DNA of 64,000 bases, from the NCBI RefSeq assembly GCF_014836415.1, contig NZ_JACSQY010000010.1:1-64000 (forward strand). The letters run 5' to 3'. The position numbers and the translations under genes were made by a program. Source of the stretch: Sporosarcina gallistercoris (GTDB taxonomy: Bacteria; Bacillota; Bacilli; Bacillales_A; Planococcaceae). Positions 1 to 9,316 of this stretch are shown in pieces. The notes under the pieces were generated by a model that was given only the letters and a program-made list of their open reading frames with translations, had not been told where the DNA came from and did not search any database. The stretch's first letter is position 1; the number at the start of each line of letters is the position of its first letter.

Positions 1-34
1 CAATCGCCGGTTCAATACCGACAATTGGCTGCAT
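1..34 (-). other. Possible 5' end of a reading frame leaving the window
   Basis: On the minus strand an ATG at 34 opens a frame (MQPIVGIEPAI) that runs off the left edge. The frame is also open upstream, to a stop near 103, without a convincing ribosome site. It could be a degraded gene start, for example of a transposase, but too little is visible to name it. Confidence 0.15.
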
Positions 35-155
35 AATAAGGTGTTTTTTACTTGTCTCAAAAAGGTTAGTCAGTGCCTTGATTGGAGAGTTTTCTTATTA
101 TTATTTTGGCTTCAGTTGTTTCTGCAAATGATATTGGATTAAATCCTAGTTATTT

Positions 156-2090
156 TTAACCAGGAATTAAACTTAACACCACATCGTATTTCACATTATA
201 AGTAACACCTGAATTCGTTTCTCCATTTAGAGTCACATCAAAAGTTGTGTCTTTCTTGTACTCTGTCTTATCAATCAAAACCTTTAATTCACTCTTAAGT
301 TCACTTTCAGATTTTTGTTTGTCCTTACTAACGTATAATTTGATATTCGCATTATCAATACCATAATCAACGTCAACAGATTGAATTTCTTTTAAAGTTA
401 AGAAAGACGATATCAAGCCCGTATTGCTAATCTTTTCTGGATCGAACTTTCCTCCAATTTTAAAGTTGATAGTATTACCAGTAACAGTAATCTGGAAATC
501 CTCACCATCGGAATAACCTTTTAGCTTCTCACTAATTTGAACTTTTAAATTAGCAGCAGCTTCTGCCGCCTCATTAGAAGCTGGTGGCGTAACAGGCGGT
601 GTCACTGGCGGTGTTGGAGTTACAACTGGCTCTCCATCCACCTTATCAATTTTATCTTTCACACTATCGTAGTCCTTGATAACGTCTTTTGCATCCGTGC
701 CGGCTGGTAGCTTCACATCGCCGACTTTTGTAGAGGCACCTAGTGATACGAGTGCTTCTTTTAGTTTGATAAGTAGGTTATCCACCTTACCCGTCGTTTC
801 AATGTTCACTGGAGCCGCTGTTGCTAAAACTAGATTCTTAATAGCTGCATTGCCATCCAGTGTGAACTTATCTGGCGTTTGAACTGTCAGGCTATTGATT
901 TGAGCATCCAATGTTACGTTGTCAGCACCTTTGAAGATTTCCACAGAAGGGAAGATATATGTTGTGTCGCTGATCAATTTGATATTGGAAAGGATATTCA
1001 ATTGAGTAAGTGAACTTGTTCCAAGGAATTGAATTGCCATTGGAGATTTACTATCCACCTCCACGACTTTAAAACCTACGTTTGTGAACGAAATCGTAGA
1101 ATCCGCAACGATGGTTGCTGTGGAAACTGGAGCATCTCCGATCGTGACTGTGCCGTTCACTTTGAAGTTATTGATCGCTAAGTGCTTTCCTGTCAACTTC
1201 AAGTCGCCAGAGAGTGTAGAACCAGCACCATCAAAAACAAGTGGCGTTGCAGCTGTACCGGAAGCGTTTAGTTCGAGCGACTTCACTGAAACAACTTGTC
1301 CATTTTTAACATTTAATGTGATTTCAGCACCTTTTAATGCAGATGCATTCTTTTCGTTCAAGATAGCTTTTACTGAATCGGAAACAGTATAGCTGCCTTT
1401 ATTGATCACTACTTCACCATCTTTAACGGATGTTACATTTCCTGTAATCTCCACGCCGTCTTTCATCATATCAGCGCGATGCAGGAAAATCGCCATTTGC
1501 GCACGATCGACAAAATTGTAAGGACCGAATGTAGTGCTCGTCAGCCCACGTGTGATGTCATAGTCTATCAATGATTGGACGTATTGTGCATAAGGAAGTT
1601 TTTTGTTCACATCGACGAACTTATCGTTCACGAGTTCTTTCTGTTCAAACCCAAACGCCTTCCCGATAATAATCGCCATCTGGGCGCGAGTCAATTTGTC
1701 ATTCACTCCGAACTTGTTGTTCCCGTACCCTTGAATGACACCTTCTTTGTTCAATGCTGCAATGTACTTATAGAACGGATGACTTTTCGGTACGTCTGAG
1801 AACTTAGGGTCAACAACGGACGAAGTATCCAAATTCATAATCCCTGCGATGAACTTAGCCGCCTGGCCACGTGTTACATCTTCTGCTGGACGGAATGTTG
1901 AATCCGAATAGCCGCTGATTACCCCACGCTTTGTTAAATTCATGATTGCTTCATAAGAAGCCATACTTTTTGATACATCTTTAAACGTAACTGCCTCTGC
2001 ACCTTGAGCAGTTGGAGCCAGTGCTACGATCGAGCCTGTGAGCATTGCGCTCGCTACGGTCATTTTAAATAACTTATCAGACATCTTCAA
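156..2090 (-). CDS. SLH-domain surface protein of unknown function
   Basis: A secreted protein of 644 residues. A signal peptide (about residues 1-31, ending near AQG-AEA) is followed by three SLH repeats at about 35-80, 95-145 and 155-205, with the TRGQA, TRAQM and DRAQM signatures. SLH triplets bind pyruvylated secondary cell wall polymer, so the protein should sit on the outer wall. The rest is a beta-rich region without a recognised catalytic domain, interrupted near residue 500 by a Pro/Thr linker (TPTPPVTPPVTPP). A GGAGGG site at 2098-2103 is well spaced for a TTG start at 2090; the ATG at 2084 is the alternative. It is transcribed alone. The function of the C-terminal part is unknown; an adhesin or structural role is only a guess. 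Confidence 0.85.
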   Translation of the reverse strand: MKMSDKLFKMTVASAMLTGSIVALAPTAQGAEAVTFKDVSKSMASYEAIMNLTKRGVISGYSDSTFRPAEDVTRGQAAKFIAGIMNLDTSSVVDPKFSDVPKSHPFYKYIAALNKEGVIQGYGNNKFGVNDKLTRAQMAIIIGKAFGFEQKELVNDKFVDVNKKLPYAQYVQSLIDYDITRGLTSTTFGPYNFVDRAQMAIFLHRADMMKDGVEITGNVTSVKDGEVVINKGSYTVSDSVKAILNEKNASALKGAEITLNVKNGQVVSVKSLELNASGTAATPLVFDGAGSTLSGDLKLTGKHLAINNFKVNGTVTIGDAPVSTATIVADSTISFTNVGFKVVEVDSKSPMAIQFLGTSSLTQLNILSNIKLISDTTYIFPSVEIFKGADNVTLDAQINSLTVQTPDKFTLDGNAAIKNLVLATAAPVNIETTGKVDNLLIKLKEALVSLGASTKVGDVKLPAGTDAKDVIKDYDSVKDKIDKVDGEPVVTPTPPVTPPVTPPASNEAAEAAANLKVQISEKLKGYSDGEDFQITVTGNTINFKIGGKFDPEKISNTGLISSFLTLKEIQSVDVDYGIDNANIKLYVSKDKQKSESELKSELKVLIDKTEYKKDTTFDVTLNGETNSGVTYNVKYDVVLSLIPG

Positions 2091-2452
2091 AATCGAATCC
2101 CTCCAAATTTTATAATAATTATTCCTAAAGAAAATCTTACCATGATTAGGTAAATATTCATAGAAGATTTTTCACTTAATTTACAATGTTTGTTGTAAAA
2201 ACGAGAAATTTAGGTGAATTGCACGGTCTACTATTAAAAACCGTCTTGTTAAATGCAGAATATTCCTATCTCGATAAACAAAAAGGTCCTCAAATTGACA
2301 ACTCAATTAGAGAACTCTTTTGTTTGTTCAGCTATTTAACTATACAACATTGTGCGCTGTATACGTTTTCACCCAAGTGAATTTCTAACCATCGAATCTT
2401 AACTCAATTAGCCCCAAGTTCACGGATACGATTCTCCATCAAGCATCCAAAA
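2091..2452. other. Intergenic stretch, no gene seen
   Basis: An AT-rich spacer between two minus-strand SLH genes. It must hold the promoter of the gene ending at 156, but I could not pick one reliably. A plus-strand 64-codon frame here has no ribosome site and no protein-like character. Confidence 0.5.
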
Positions 2453-3907
2453 CTACTTGATATAAGGCGATGCAATGAAACCGGATTGCTTTTTCCCATT
2501 CTTCACAGTTTGGGCTGGGTACCAAACGAATTGGTTTTTCGAAGTTGGAGGTTCATTGTAAACCGGTCCGCCTAAAATTGTCAGTTGGTCCGTTGAAGTC
2601 GTGGGTACTAGTTTTGAAGATGTATTCGGTTCTGTCCGCATACCCGATCCAGAGTACGTTACCTTATCACCGGATGTCAGTAATTCCTTGGACGTGGTTG
2701 CTTCTTTTGTCATATCGAAGATTTTTTTCTTGAACTGGATCGTATGGTTCGTAACTTCACCATAACTGAAGTCCTCTTTCGTCATTTGAATGGAATGGAT
2801 AGCGGTATTCAACAAGCCATTTTTACTGAGCTCGAAATAGACCTTTTCTTGATAGGCATTCAAGTTTCTATCACCCGTCGCTTGATAAAACGGGCTATTT
2901 ACAGACTTAGTGCCATTATACGCCATGATTGCAAAATACCAGTGTTCCAATTTTGCTGAATCATGGTCTGCAATTTTCGGTAAATCCGTTCGAATGAAAT
3001 TTGTTTGAAGGAAGTCCAGACCTGCCTCAATATTATACATTACATCATATTTTAGCCGCTCTACATCGTATCCAGCGGTGTTCGTGATTTGCATCAGCCC
3101 GATGCCACCGTCGTTACTAATAATCGGCTCACCTTTGTCAGTGAACTGCTTCCAGCCATTGCTTTCTACAGACGCAAGCGCTTTTACAATTTCAGGCGGT
3201 ATCGGAGTTTCCGCTTGTCTTGCAGCTTTCGTAAGCAAACAGTTCATGGTTTGTCGATCCGGATTTTCTCGACTTTCAGGATCATATCCACACACGTAGA
3301 CGGTTAAACGAAGTTCGTCATTTAACGCGCGTGCAAGAAACGCAGAGAACTGAGCACGCGTCAACGACTTCGCTGGTTGAAAACGTCCGTCAGAATAGCC
3401 TTCGGTGACACCAAAAGCAATCACTTTGCGAATATCGGAATAGCTACTGGAACTAATTGGAACATCATGAAACGAAAGTGCTTCTTCTTCCTCGAGTTTA
3501 AATGCACGCGCTAAAAAGCTCGCCATCTGGCCGCGGGTCACGACTTCATTCGGCCGAAAGGTTCCATCTGTATATCCGTTAATGATCCCAGCTTCGCTAG
3601 CCGATTGAATAGCTCCTGAAGCTGCACTTTGGCTACTTACATCCGAGAAGGCAGTGTCCCTTTTTTCTGTTTTCAAATCGAGAGTTCTTGCGATCATCAA
3701 GGCTGCATCACCGCGAGTCACGTCATTATCCGGTGCAAACCGATTATTCTCAAATCCTCGAATGATCTCTTTATCATACAAAAATCTCATATGCTGAGAA
3801 AAAGGATGTGTGCTCTGTACATCCGAAAAACCTGCTGCGTTCACTGGTTCTACATTCCCTAACAAAACCAAGGAAACTGATAAGAGTAAAACTACTATTT
3901 TTTTCAA
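2453..3907 (-). CDS. SLH-anchored lytic transglycosylase-like wall hydrolase
   Basis: About 484 residues. A signal peptide precedes three SLH repeats (about 28-78, 88-138, 148-198). Next comes a lysozyme-like SLT domain at about 235-320 with the catalytic-type Glu in ASVESNG and the GGIGLMQIT motif of Slt70-like enzymes. The C-terminal 85 residues look like a bacterial SH3 module. The likely role is cleavage of peptidoglycan glycan strands while bound to the wall polymer. A GGGAGGG site abuts the ATG at 3913 but is properly spaced for the TTG two codons later at 3907 (protein MKKIVVLLL), so I prefer the TTG. The domain order of anchor, enzyme and SH3 recurs in the SLH hydrolases further right. 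Confidence 0.85.
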   Translation of the reverse strand: MKKIVVLLLSVSLVLLGNVEPVNAAGFSDVQSTHPFSQHMRFLYDKEIIRGFENNRFAPDNDVTRGDAALMIARTLDLKTEKRDTAFSDVSSQSAASGAIQSASEAGIINGYTDGTFRPNEVVTRGQMASFLARAFKLEEEEALSFHDVPISSSSYSDIRKVIAFGVTEGYSDGRFQPAKSLTRAQFSAFLARALNDELRLTVYVCGYDPESRENPDRQTMNCLLTKAARQAETPIPPEIVKALASVESNGWKQFTDKGEPIISNDGGIGLMQITNTAGYDVERLKYDVMYNIEAGLDFLQTNFIRTDLPKIADHDSAKLEHWYFAIMAYNGTKSVNSPFYQATGDRNLNAYQEKVYFELSKNGLLNTAIHSIQMTKEDFSYGEVTNHTIQFKKKIFDMTKEATTSKELLTSGDKVTYSGSGMRTEPNTSSKLVPTTSTDQLTILGGPVYNEPPTSKNQFVWYPAQTVKNGKKQSGFIASPYIK

Positions 3908-4060
3908 AACCATCCCTCCCTACCAGTAGCTTACTATAGTTCGAATTTTTCGCAAGAGGACATTGGTTTTTATTGGTGTATTAGATGGAAGGAATTCCAC
4001 AATACATAATTTCAGACGATGAAGAGTGAACACTTGCTGAATTTACTCATTCATCATTCT

Positions 4061-4921
4061 TCACTCGACACGGAAAGTATCTTCCAATGTATACGGATGT
4101 TTCGCAGAGCCTACCTGTATTTTCAATTTGTATTGCCCTTCTTCCCATTCGTACCGATCTAATACGATGCTGCGATTTTCAAGCGGCATGATTAAGTCAC
4201 CATCTTCATCCAGCTTCAAATACGACATGGACCATGCCGTTTCTATTTTTAATGGCAACGTTACAAATCCGGGATCTTCTTGCCTGACAACTTTCACCCA
4301 CTCATCCTCTTTCTTTTTAAACACTTCCAGATCCTTACTGTAGGAAATATAATTCGGACCCCAGTTCTCGATTATGAATGTAATGGTTTCGTTCTTTTTA
4401 TAAACATCCTTCATGATTTTCATAGCCATATTATACTGATCGAAAGTAGTATAGAGCGGATCGTATCGAACGTCCTTCACTGCGTTATTGGCATCCCTGA
4501 CTTCCACTGTATATCTATACAACTTACCAGGCTCATTGGGAATCTTGACTTTGGCTTCTTCCAGATTGGTTGTAGTGATTGAAAAAATCTCTTTCGCCTG
4601 TTCTGCATGTCGATTCACTTCCTCCAATGTGATTTTTGCGGTATACCCCTCTTTCAAATTCGCGGGCATGTCTGGTTCATAAACAGAACCGGGATATACT
4701 TCAATAGCTCCGTTGAGCCGATAGGGATCATGGCGTCTAAAAACATTTCCTTGACCATAACGTTCCGTCCCAGAGTTCACGACAGTTGCAAAGTTCTGGA
4801 TGTATAAGTCTTGATAGGTCCCTTCATAATTTTTTGTTTCTTCGTCTACTTCTATTTCTTTAGAAGCCGTGCAGCCCATTAGAAAAATGCTCAACGTACT
4901 TATTGCAATAAGTCTTTTCAT
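4061..4921 (-). CDS. Putative lipoprotein, function unknown
   Basis: A protein of 286 residues with a short lipoprotein signal: a basic start, a hydrophobic stretch and the lipobox LMGC with Cys at residue 17. It should be lipid-anchored outside the membrane. The body is rich in beta-strand patterns and has no motif I can name; the late part (about 180-280, with FIIENWGPNYISY) resembles an immunoglobulin-like fold. A GGAGG ribosome site lies 8 bases before the ATG. It has its own spacer on both sides and is probably monocistronic. Confidence 0.75.
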   Translation of the reverse strand: MKRLIAISTLSIFLMGCTASKEIEVDEETKNYEGTYQDLYIQNFATVVNSGTERYGQGNVFRRHDPYRLNGAIEVYPGSVYEPDMPANLKEGYTAKITLEEVNRHAEQAKEIFSITTTNLEEAKVKIPNEPGKLYRYTVEVRDANNAVKDVRYDPLYTTFDQYNMAMKIMKDVYKKNETITFIIENWGPNYISYSKDLEVFKKKEDEWVKVVRQEDPGFVTLPLKIETAWSMSYLKLDEDGDLIMPLENRSIVLDRYEWEEGQYKLKIQVGSAKHPYTLEDTFRVE

Positions 4922-5716
4922 CTTTCACTCCTCCAATCTCTTATTTAGTTAGTCGTTCCAAAAATGGAATAGTTGCACTTTATGTTAAATTAATACCAGT
5001 AGAATGCGAATGACTAATTGTAATCAATGTGTTTCTTCAGGAGAGCAATCAACTTATTTACCTAGATTCCTAGAAAATCTCTAACCGTTTTCTTGCTTAT
5101 GGATTTCTCCAAAGACACTTCATACATCTTCGCTTCCCTACACTACTGTTTACCTCCATTGGAGAAATTTCATCTGAACCCCTATCACCTGCCCTAACAG
5201 CATTTTAGAAGTGCGTGAATTCAAGTTGTCTAGAATTCAACTAACTTAGTTGGCTAAATCGTGCGAAGTATGGGAATGAGGAAATTTATTAATAGAAGTT
5301 TCGGAGATTCAATTTATTGTGAAACGTTAATAGATGGTTGTGTAGACTTCTCGGTGCAAAAGTACACGAATGGGATACGATGATGTCAACTCTCCCTCAT
5401 GAGTTCACAACTTCTGTACATCAAGCACAACTTTAAAGATACAGCTAATTATCTTGGAAAAACGGTTGATGTGGTAGAACTAGAATAAAGGAACTGTAGG
5501 CAGGGGTACTGCTAGTAAAAGCGGGTTGGCGCTTGTAGGATAGGTGACGACTGTCGGTGGATTCTCCTATGGATTTCCTATTGAAAAACCTCACCATATT
5601 GTTTTCAGTGATGATTTAGGGGGCTGTTTGGTGCTATTCCGAAAGAAACCAAAGTGTACTTGTTTCATGTATCTACTTCATGAACCGCTCTTACAGAAAC
5701 TTGTAATAAGCAAAAA
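4922..5716. other. Long intergenic stretch with little recognisable content
   Basis: About 800 bases without an intact gene. A possible frameshifted coding remnant at 5341-5488 is listed separately. Plus-strand frames such as the one opening at 5544 lack a ribosome site and protein-like composition. I see no RNA gene. Confidence 0.5.
5341..5488 (+). pseudogene. Possible frameshifted gene remnant
   Basis: Two plausible protein segments lie head to tail in different frames. The first is LGAKVHEWDTMMSTLP and following residues, up to a stop at 5434. The second, in another frame, is KDTANYLGKTVDVVELE with a stop at 5486. Read together they look like one decayed C-terminal coding segment. No family was recognised and the call is weak. 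Confidence 0.2.
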
Positions 5717-5751
5717 AGTACTTTAATCAATTTAACGATTAGAGTACTTGT
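5717..5751 (-). terminator. Rho-independent terminator of the 178-residue lipoprotein gene
   Basis: On the minus strand the arm AAGTACTCTAATC pairs with GATTAAAGTACTT and is followed by a run of T. It lies about 70 bases after the stop of the gene ending at 5820. Confidence 0.65.
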
Positions 5752-5819
5752 CTGACTTCATTTCATTTTGGAATAATCGCAATTTCATGTCCAGCAGGCA
5801 CTATTCACTACTCCCTAAA

Positions 5820-6356
5820 TTAGTGATTGTTTTTGTTTATATCATAATTCGACAAGTTTTCATTAACTAAAATGCCGAACAACTTTTCTGAATCCAATTC
5901 GTTCAAATCCGTATATAAATCATGCGTTGAATCAATAAGTTTAACTGTTTTACCATCAGGATTTAATGATAGATAGTAAAACGTTTTTACTGGATTCTCT
6001 TTGTCTTCATTATCAATACTTTCAATACGAAATTCCCCAGAACTACTTGTTGTTTTTTTCACTGCTACCCAGTTGGCATTATCAATAATATCTCTTACTT
6101 TTAAATAAATCTCAGTGTCATTTAACATTCTAAATGGTTTATAGTCACCATTCCCATCATTGATGTCAATAATAAGATCGCCAGCAGACTCAATGATTCC
6201 AATATCAATGTCGTTATAACTGTCTTCGCCTACACTCTCTTTATTTTCTTCCTTTTGTTCGTCGATGTCTGCAGATTTTTGTTCTTTTTCACTACAACCC
6301 GAAAGTATTATAACCGGTAACACAAGACTATACATAAGTATTTTTAATATTTTCAT
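5820..6356 (-). CDS. Putative small lipoprotein, function unknown
   Basis: A protein of 178 residues with a lipoprotein signal (lipobox ILSGC, Cys at residue 21), then an acidic, low-complexity Lys/Glu/Asp linker to about residue 50, and a globular domain. No family is recognised. An AGGAGG site precedes the ATG and a clear terminator follows. The neighbours do not suggest a pathway. Confidence 0.75.
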   Translation of the reverse strand: MKILKILMYSLVLPVIILSGCSEKEQKSADIDEQKEENKESVGEDSYNDIDIGIIESAGDLIIDINDGNGDYKPFRMLNDTEIYLKVRDIIDNANWVAVKKTTSSSGEFRIESIDNEDKENPVKTFYYLSLNPDGKTVKLIDSTHDLYTDLNELDSEKLFGILVNENLSNYDINKNNH

Positions 6357-7135
6357 GGTAATTATCCTCCTTTTTATCCGTCAACCTAATAGTCGGTTTG
6401 AAAAGCAAAACTAGTTTGTGAATTGTGTCCAATAACCACGTGAATTTTTTACAACCTCATTTTTTCTTCGTAATCCTTCACTAATCCCTCACCAATTAAT
6501 CCCCATATTTTACTAGTAATATTTATAGATCATTGATTTACTATTTTTCTGATAAATAGTATTCCCTGAGCCTAACTCTAATAGATTTATCCCTCCTACC
6601 GACTATTTACTTTGCAAATCCCCCTTCTAGTCAGGACCTTTTTTAATAGTATTTTATGTTCAGGAGTCTTTTACTTAGTTGTGCTTCGTTGTATAATTCA
6701 ATATCCAAAAGAAGAATTATTCTTTACAATTTCGGCTAACCCAGTTTAACTCTCTCGACTTTTTTATAAAAGATACAATATTGTCGTGATAATAATACAA
6801 AAACACAGCATCCGACTCACCAAGAAATTATTGAAAATTATGATTCACTCTCACAGTTTATATTATACCAGAATTCTCCATTCATACATCCAGATCTTTA
6901 AAAATGATTTACCCGGGATGAGTTATCATGCCGCTAAAATGTATTTATACCCATCTGTGGCGTTACACGGGTGAATATAAATACATGTCACTTTATTTCA
7001 CCATTAGTAAAAATAGACGTAGGAAAGGACAGTTTTTGAACTTGATGAAGCTCCTAGATTAACTGAGGATACAGACCGCTGCTTCACTTCCAGCGGTGAT
7101 CTCGCTTCAAGACGACGATCGACTCGTCTTGTAAT
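6357..7135. other. AT-rich intergenic stretch with an inverted repeat
   Basis: No credible gene. The notable content is an interrupted inverted repeat at 6939-6986 (arms ATGTATTTATA and TATAAATACAT) and, at about 7078-7096, a 19-base match to the intact recombinase gene (18130-18148), beside a small perfect hairpin. This is the left margin of the S-layer locus, where the decayed module ends. Confidence 0.5.
6939..6986. repeat. Interrupted inverted repeat
   Basis: An 11-base perfect outer arm pair (ATGTATTTATA / TATAAATACAT) encloses a partly paired core. It has no T-run, so it is not a simple terminator. Its position beyond the decayed recombinase would suit a recombination or regulatory site, but that is inference. 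Confidence 0.4.
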
Positions 7136-7841
7136 AATCTTGTGCAAAATGTATGCCTAAAATATATGATGTTTTCAAAACCCTAGTCTACAGAAATCTT
7201 TGCAAGGCAATTTTAGATAGCTACTTTATTGGAAAACAGACGTGGAACTCTCTTTCTTGAATGTACTCCTTTATCCAACGTAGCACTTATGGTTTCAAGC
7301 CAATTTCACGTCTCTTTCCTCCTTTTTCAGTGACTTGCGGATGAGTGGTTAGGAAGTCACTGTCCGTGAGTTTGATGCTGACCAGTTCACTCACTCGAAC
7401 GCCTGTGTACAACAACAAGTAGACAATCAACGTGTTTCTTGTGCTGACCTTGTTGCGTTTCTCGACAAAGAATAATAGTTGTTCCACTTGTTCGTCTGAC
7501 AGACTTGTGACAGCTGTTTCACTGCCGCTTGAGGTATGTATTTTGTCATTTTTCAATACTATGATGCTCTTACTTAGAACACCTGTGGTTCTTAGAAAAT
7601 CGTTGTAGACCTTAAGGCTGTTTACCTTCTTGTTGATGGTCGCGACTGCAAAGTTCTTCTGTAGTAGGTGTTCTTTGAAGCGAACGAATGAGAACCGCGA
7701 CAATGGTTGCTCTTCACCTGCTGCCTTTTCCTTCAGGAATCGTTGAAATCCTTTTACGTCTGATACATACGATTCTATCGTTCTAGGTGCACGTCCTTCT
7801 TCAAAGAGCCACTGTTCAAATGCTTCTATCGTTGATTGCAT
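7136..7841 (-). pseudogene. Decayed tyrosine recombinase (copy of the gene at 17579-18457)
   Basis: The first 184 codons from the ATG at 7841 match the intact recombinase to the right with few changes and keep the first catalytic Arg (YTGVRVSEL). After GLKP a stop ends the frame. Scrambled fragments of the rest follow down to about 7136, with internal deletions against the intact copy. The HxxR box, second His and nucleophilic Tyr are lost, so the enzyme cannot be active. The ribosome site (GGAGGG) and upstream terminator are preserved, as in the intact copy. This is the end of a second, eroded RadC/113/peptide/recombinase module. Confidence 0.85.
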
Positions 7842-7858
7842 GAATGTCCCTCCTCCAT

Positions 7859-7902
7859 TTAAAAAAAGACCATGCGTACCTCAAAGAGAGGCATTCATGG
7901 TC
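7859..7902 (-). terminator. Terminator between the membrane peptide and the recombinase remnant
   Basis: On the minus strand a stem starting GACCATGAATGCCTC pairs with its complement and ends in seven T residues, directly before the recombinase ribosome site. The same structure is present at 18475-18517, so recombinase expression in both copies would need read-through or a promoter inside the hairpin region. Confidence 0.7.
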
Positions 7903-7994
7903 TATTTACGTTTGATGATGATGACTAGCAGTGTGACGACTAGCTCAATGACAGGTGCGGGAATCATGATGGATAATTTCGGTAGCTTACTCAT
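7902..7994 (-). CDS. 30-residue hydrophobic peptide, copy 2
   Basis: Encodes a short peptide beginning MSKLPKLSIM, with a hydrophobic run (VIELVVTLLVIII) and a basic KRK tail. It differs from the copy at 18517-18609 by only two residues, although the surrounding DNA has drifted and the preceding small ORF has been deleted here. That conservation argues for real coding. A single membrane span is likely. Size and charge recall type I toxin peptides, but no family match is claimed. An AGGAAA site precedes the ATG. Confidence 0.5.
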   Translation of the reverse strand: MSKLPKLSIMIPAPVIELVVTLLVIIIKRK

Positions 7995-8231
7995 GACGGT
8001 TTCCTTTCAGCTAGCTTCTTACTGGTTTCTTGAAATGAAGAGAGTTCCTTATTGTCGGATGATTAGTAGTGTAAAACAATAACTCACGACAGTATTATAT
8101 TTCTTTCGGGAGTTATTAACCTGTAAAAACCGTTGGTTTGTTGACCTAGCAACCTTCTCGTCCAATCCACTTATTGAGAAGTAGAACGGTCATGAGATTA
8201 TTAGACTAGTTGTCTAGTTTTGTCGTGAGTC

Positions 8232-8573
8232 TTAGTCGATGATTGACAGCAATTTTCTCAACTGAACTTCATCGTTTTTCGTAATGACTTGGAGACACCA
8301 TTGCGGTGAATTCGGATAGAATCCAATCGTCCCACACCAAACATATTCTTCGCTATCTTCAACTATCATCAATTCATAAAGTAGAGTACTTGGAATGATT
8401 TCAAACAGTTCTTGTGGGATGAATGCTGAATCTAATTCATCCATCCCTAATTCCAATCCTTCTGTACTAACGTCTTGTGCAGTCACTTTCACGCCGTAAT
8501 CTTTCCGTAAAATTTGAACGAACCACTGAACTTCACTAGAAATGAGCTTGCCTTGATTGAGTTGGTTTGTCAT
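8232..8573 (-). CDS. Conserved 113-residue protein of the S-layer module, copy 2
   Basis: A small acidic soluble protein (starts MTNQLNQGKL, ends LRKLLSIID). Its ATG overlaps the stop of the RadC-like gene before it (TAATG), so the two should be translationally coupled. The paralogue at 18935-19276 is of equal length with about ten substitutions and no gap. No known domain was recognised. Its strict pairing with the RadC-like protein in both modules suggests the two work together. Confidence 0.75.
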   Translation of the reverse strand: MTNQLNQGKLISSEVQWFVQILRKDYGVKVTAQDVSTEGLELGMDELDSAFIPQELFEIIPSTLLYELMIVEDSEEYVWCGTIGFYPNSPQWCLQVITKNDEVQLRKLLSIID

Positions 8574-9094
8574 TAAATGTACCCCTTTTCTTTCAATGAG
8601 ACAAAATCGTCTTCACCAATGATGAGATGGTCAAGGACATCAATACCGATTAGCTCTCCTGCTTCAACCAATCGCTTAGTGACTTCAATGTCTTCAGGAC
8701 TTGGACTCGGATTACCGGATGAATGATTGTGGGCGACTATAATCGAACAAGAGTTAGACAGAATGGCGGTTTTCATGACTTCCCGAGGGTGTACTAAAAT
8801 CGAATCTAATGTCCCCACATGACATACGTTAATGTGAGTGGGTTGATTCTTTACATCGAGACACATGACGACAAAGTATTCTCTATCTAGTTCACCTAGA
8901 AACTGTTTGAACAGGTGGAAGCCATCTTCAGGACTCTTGATGGAACGATTCTTGTACAGTAGGCTTGTTTCTTTCACCATTCGCAAGGACACAATGTCAA
9001 CTCGCTTGGCTGGATGTGACTTGGATTGTGCAGACTGTGTGGGTGATGTTTCTGATGTGTGTTGAGTGTTCGTGTACGGATTAATTTCTTTCAT
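8573..9094 (-). CDS. RadC/JAB-domain protein, copy 2
   Basis: A protein of 173 residues from the ATG at 9094, chosen because a GGAGGAG site sits 6 bases before it; an upstream TTG has no such site. The C-terminal half is a JAB/MPN metal-binding domain with the full H-x-H-x7-S-x2-D motif (His122, His124, Ser132, Asp135), so a zinc peptidase-like or nuclease-like fold is kept. It is shorter than chromosomal RadC and lacks the N-terminal helix-hairpin-helix region, as in the short JAB proteins common on mobile elements. The molecular role of this family is not established. It heads a two-gene unit with the 113-residue protein. Confidence 0.85.
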   Translation of the reverse strand: MKEINPYTNTQHTSETSPTQSAQSKSHPAKRVDIVSLRMVKETSLLYKNRSIKSPEDGFHLFKQFLGELDREYFVVMCLDVKNQPTHINVCHVGTLDSILVHPREVMKTAILSNSCSIIVAHNHSSGNPSPSPEDIEVTKRLVEAGELIGIDVLDHLIIGEDDFVSLKEKGYI

Positions 9095-9118
9095 GGTTTC
9101 TCCTCCTAAATTAGAAAA

Positions 9119-9148
9119 CGTCCTCACCCGGTTGAATGGATGAGGACG
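9119..9148 (-). terminator. Hairpin before the RadC-like gene, copy 2
   Basis: Perfect arms CGTCCTCA / TGAGGACG are followed on the minus strand by TTTTC and then the RadC ribosome site. It is conserved at 19822-19851. It could be a weak terminator or attenuator controlling entry into the module. Confidence 0.5.
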
Positions 9149-9218
9149 CTTCGTGTATTCAGGATTATAATATCTATTTGAAATGCTAGTTGCTACGGTT
9201 GTGAAGGCAAAAGAAAAG

Positions 9219-9246
9219 CCCTCTAACCGATTGCTCGATTAGAGGG
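9219..9246 (-). terminator. Terminator behind the silent S-layer cassette
   Basis: Arms CCCTCTAA / TTAGAGGG are followed by CTTTTCTTTT on the minus strand. The same terminator follows the active S-layer gene at 19921-19949. It marks where the two loci become similar again after the divergent S-layer 3' ends. Confidence 0.8.
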
Positions 9247-9316
9247 TCTTCAATTCAGCAAAATGTTGCCGAACCTTAACTTTGAACATTAGGATATCTA
9301 TTAGTAATAACTCTAA

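Noticed and set aside
7840..8082. An 80-codon plus-strand frame over the small membrane peptide
   Set aside because: It lies antisense to the conserved peptide and the terminator and is not kept in the other module.
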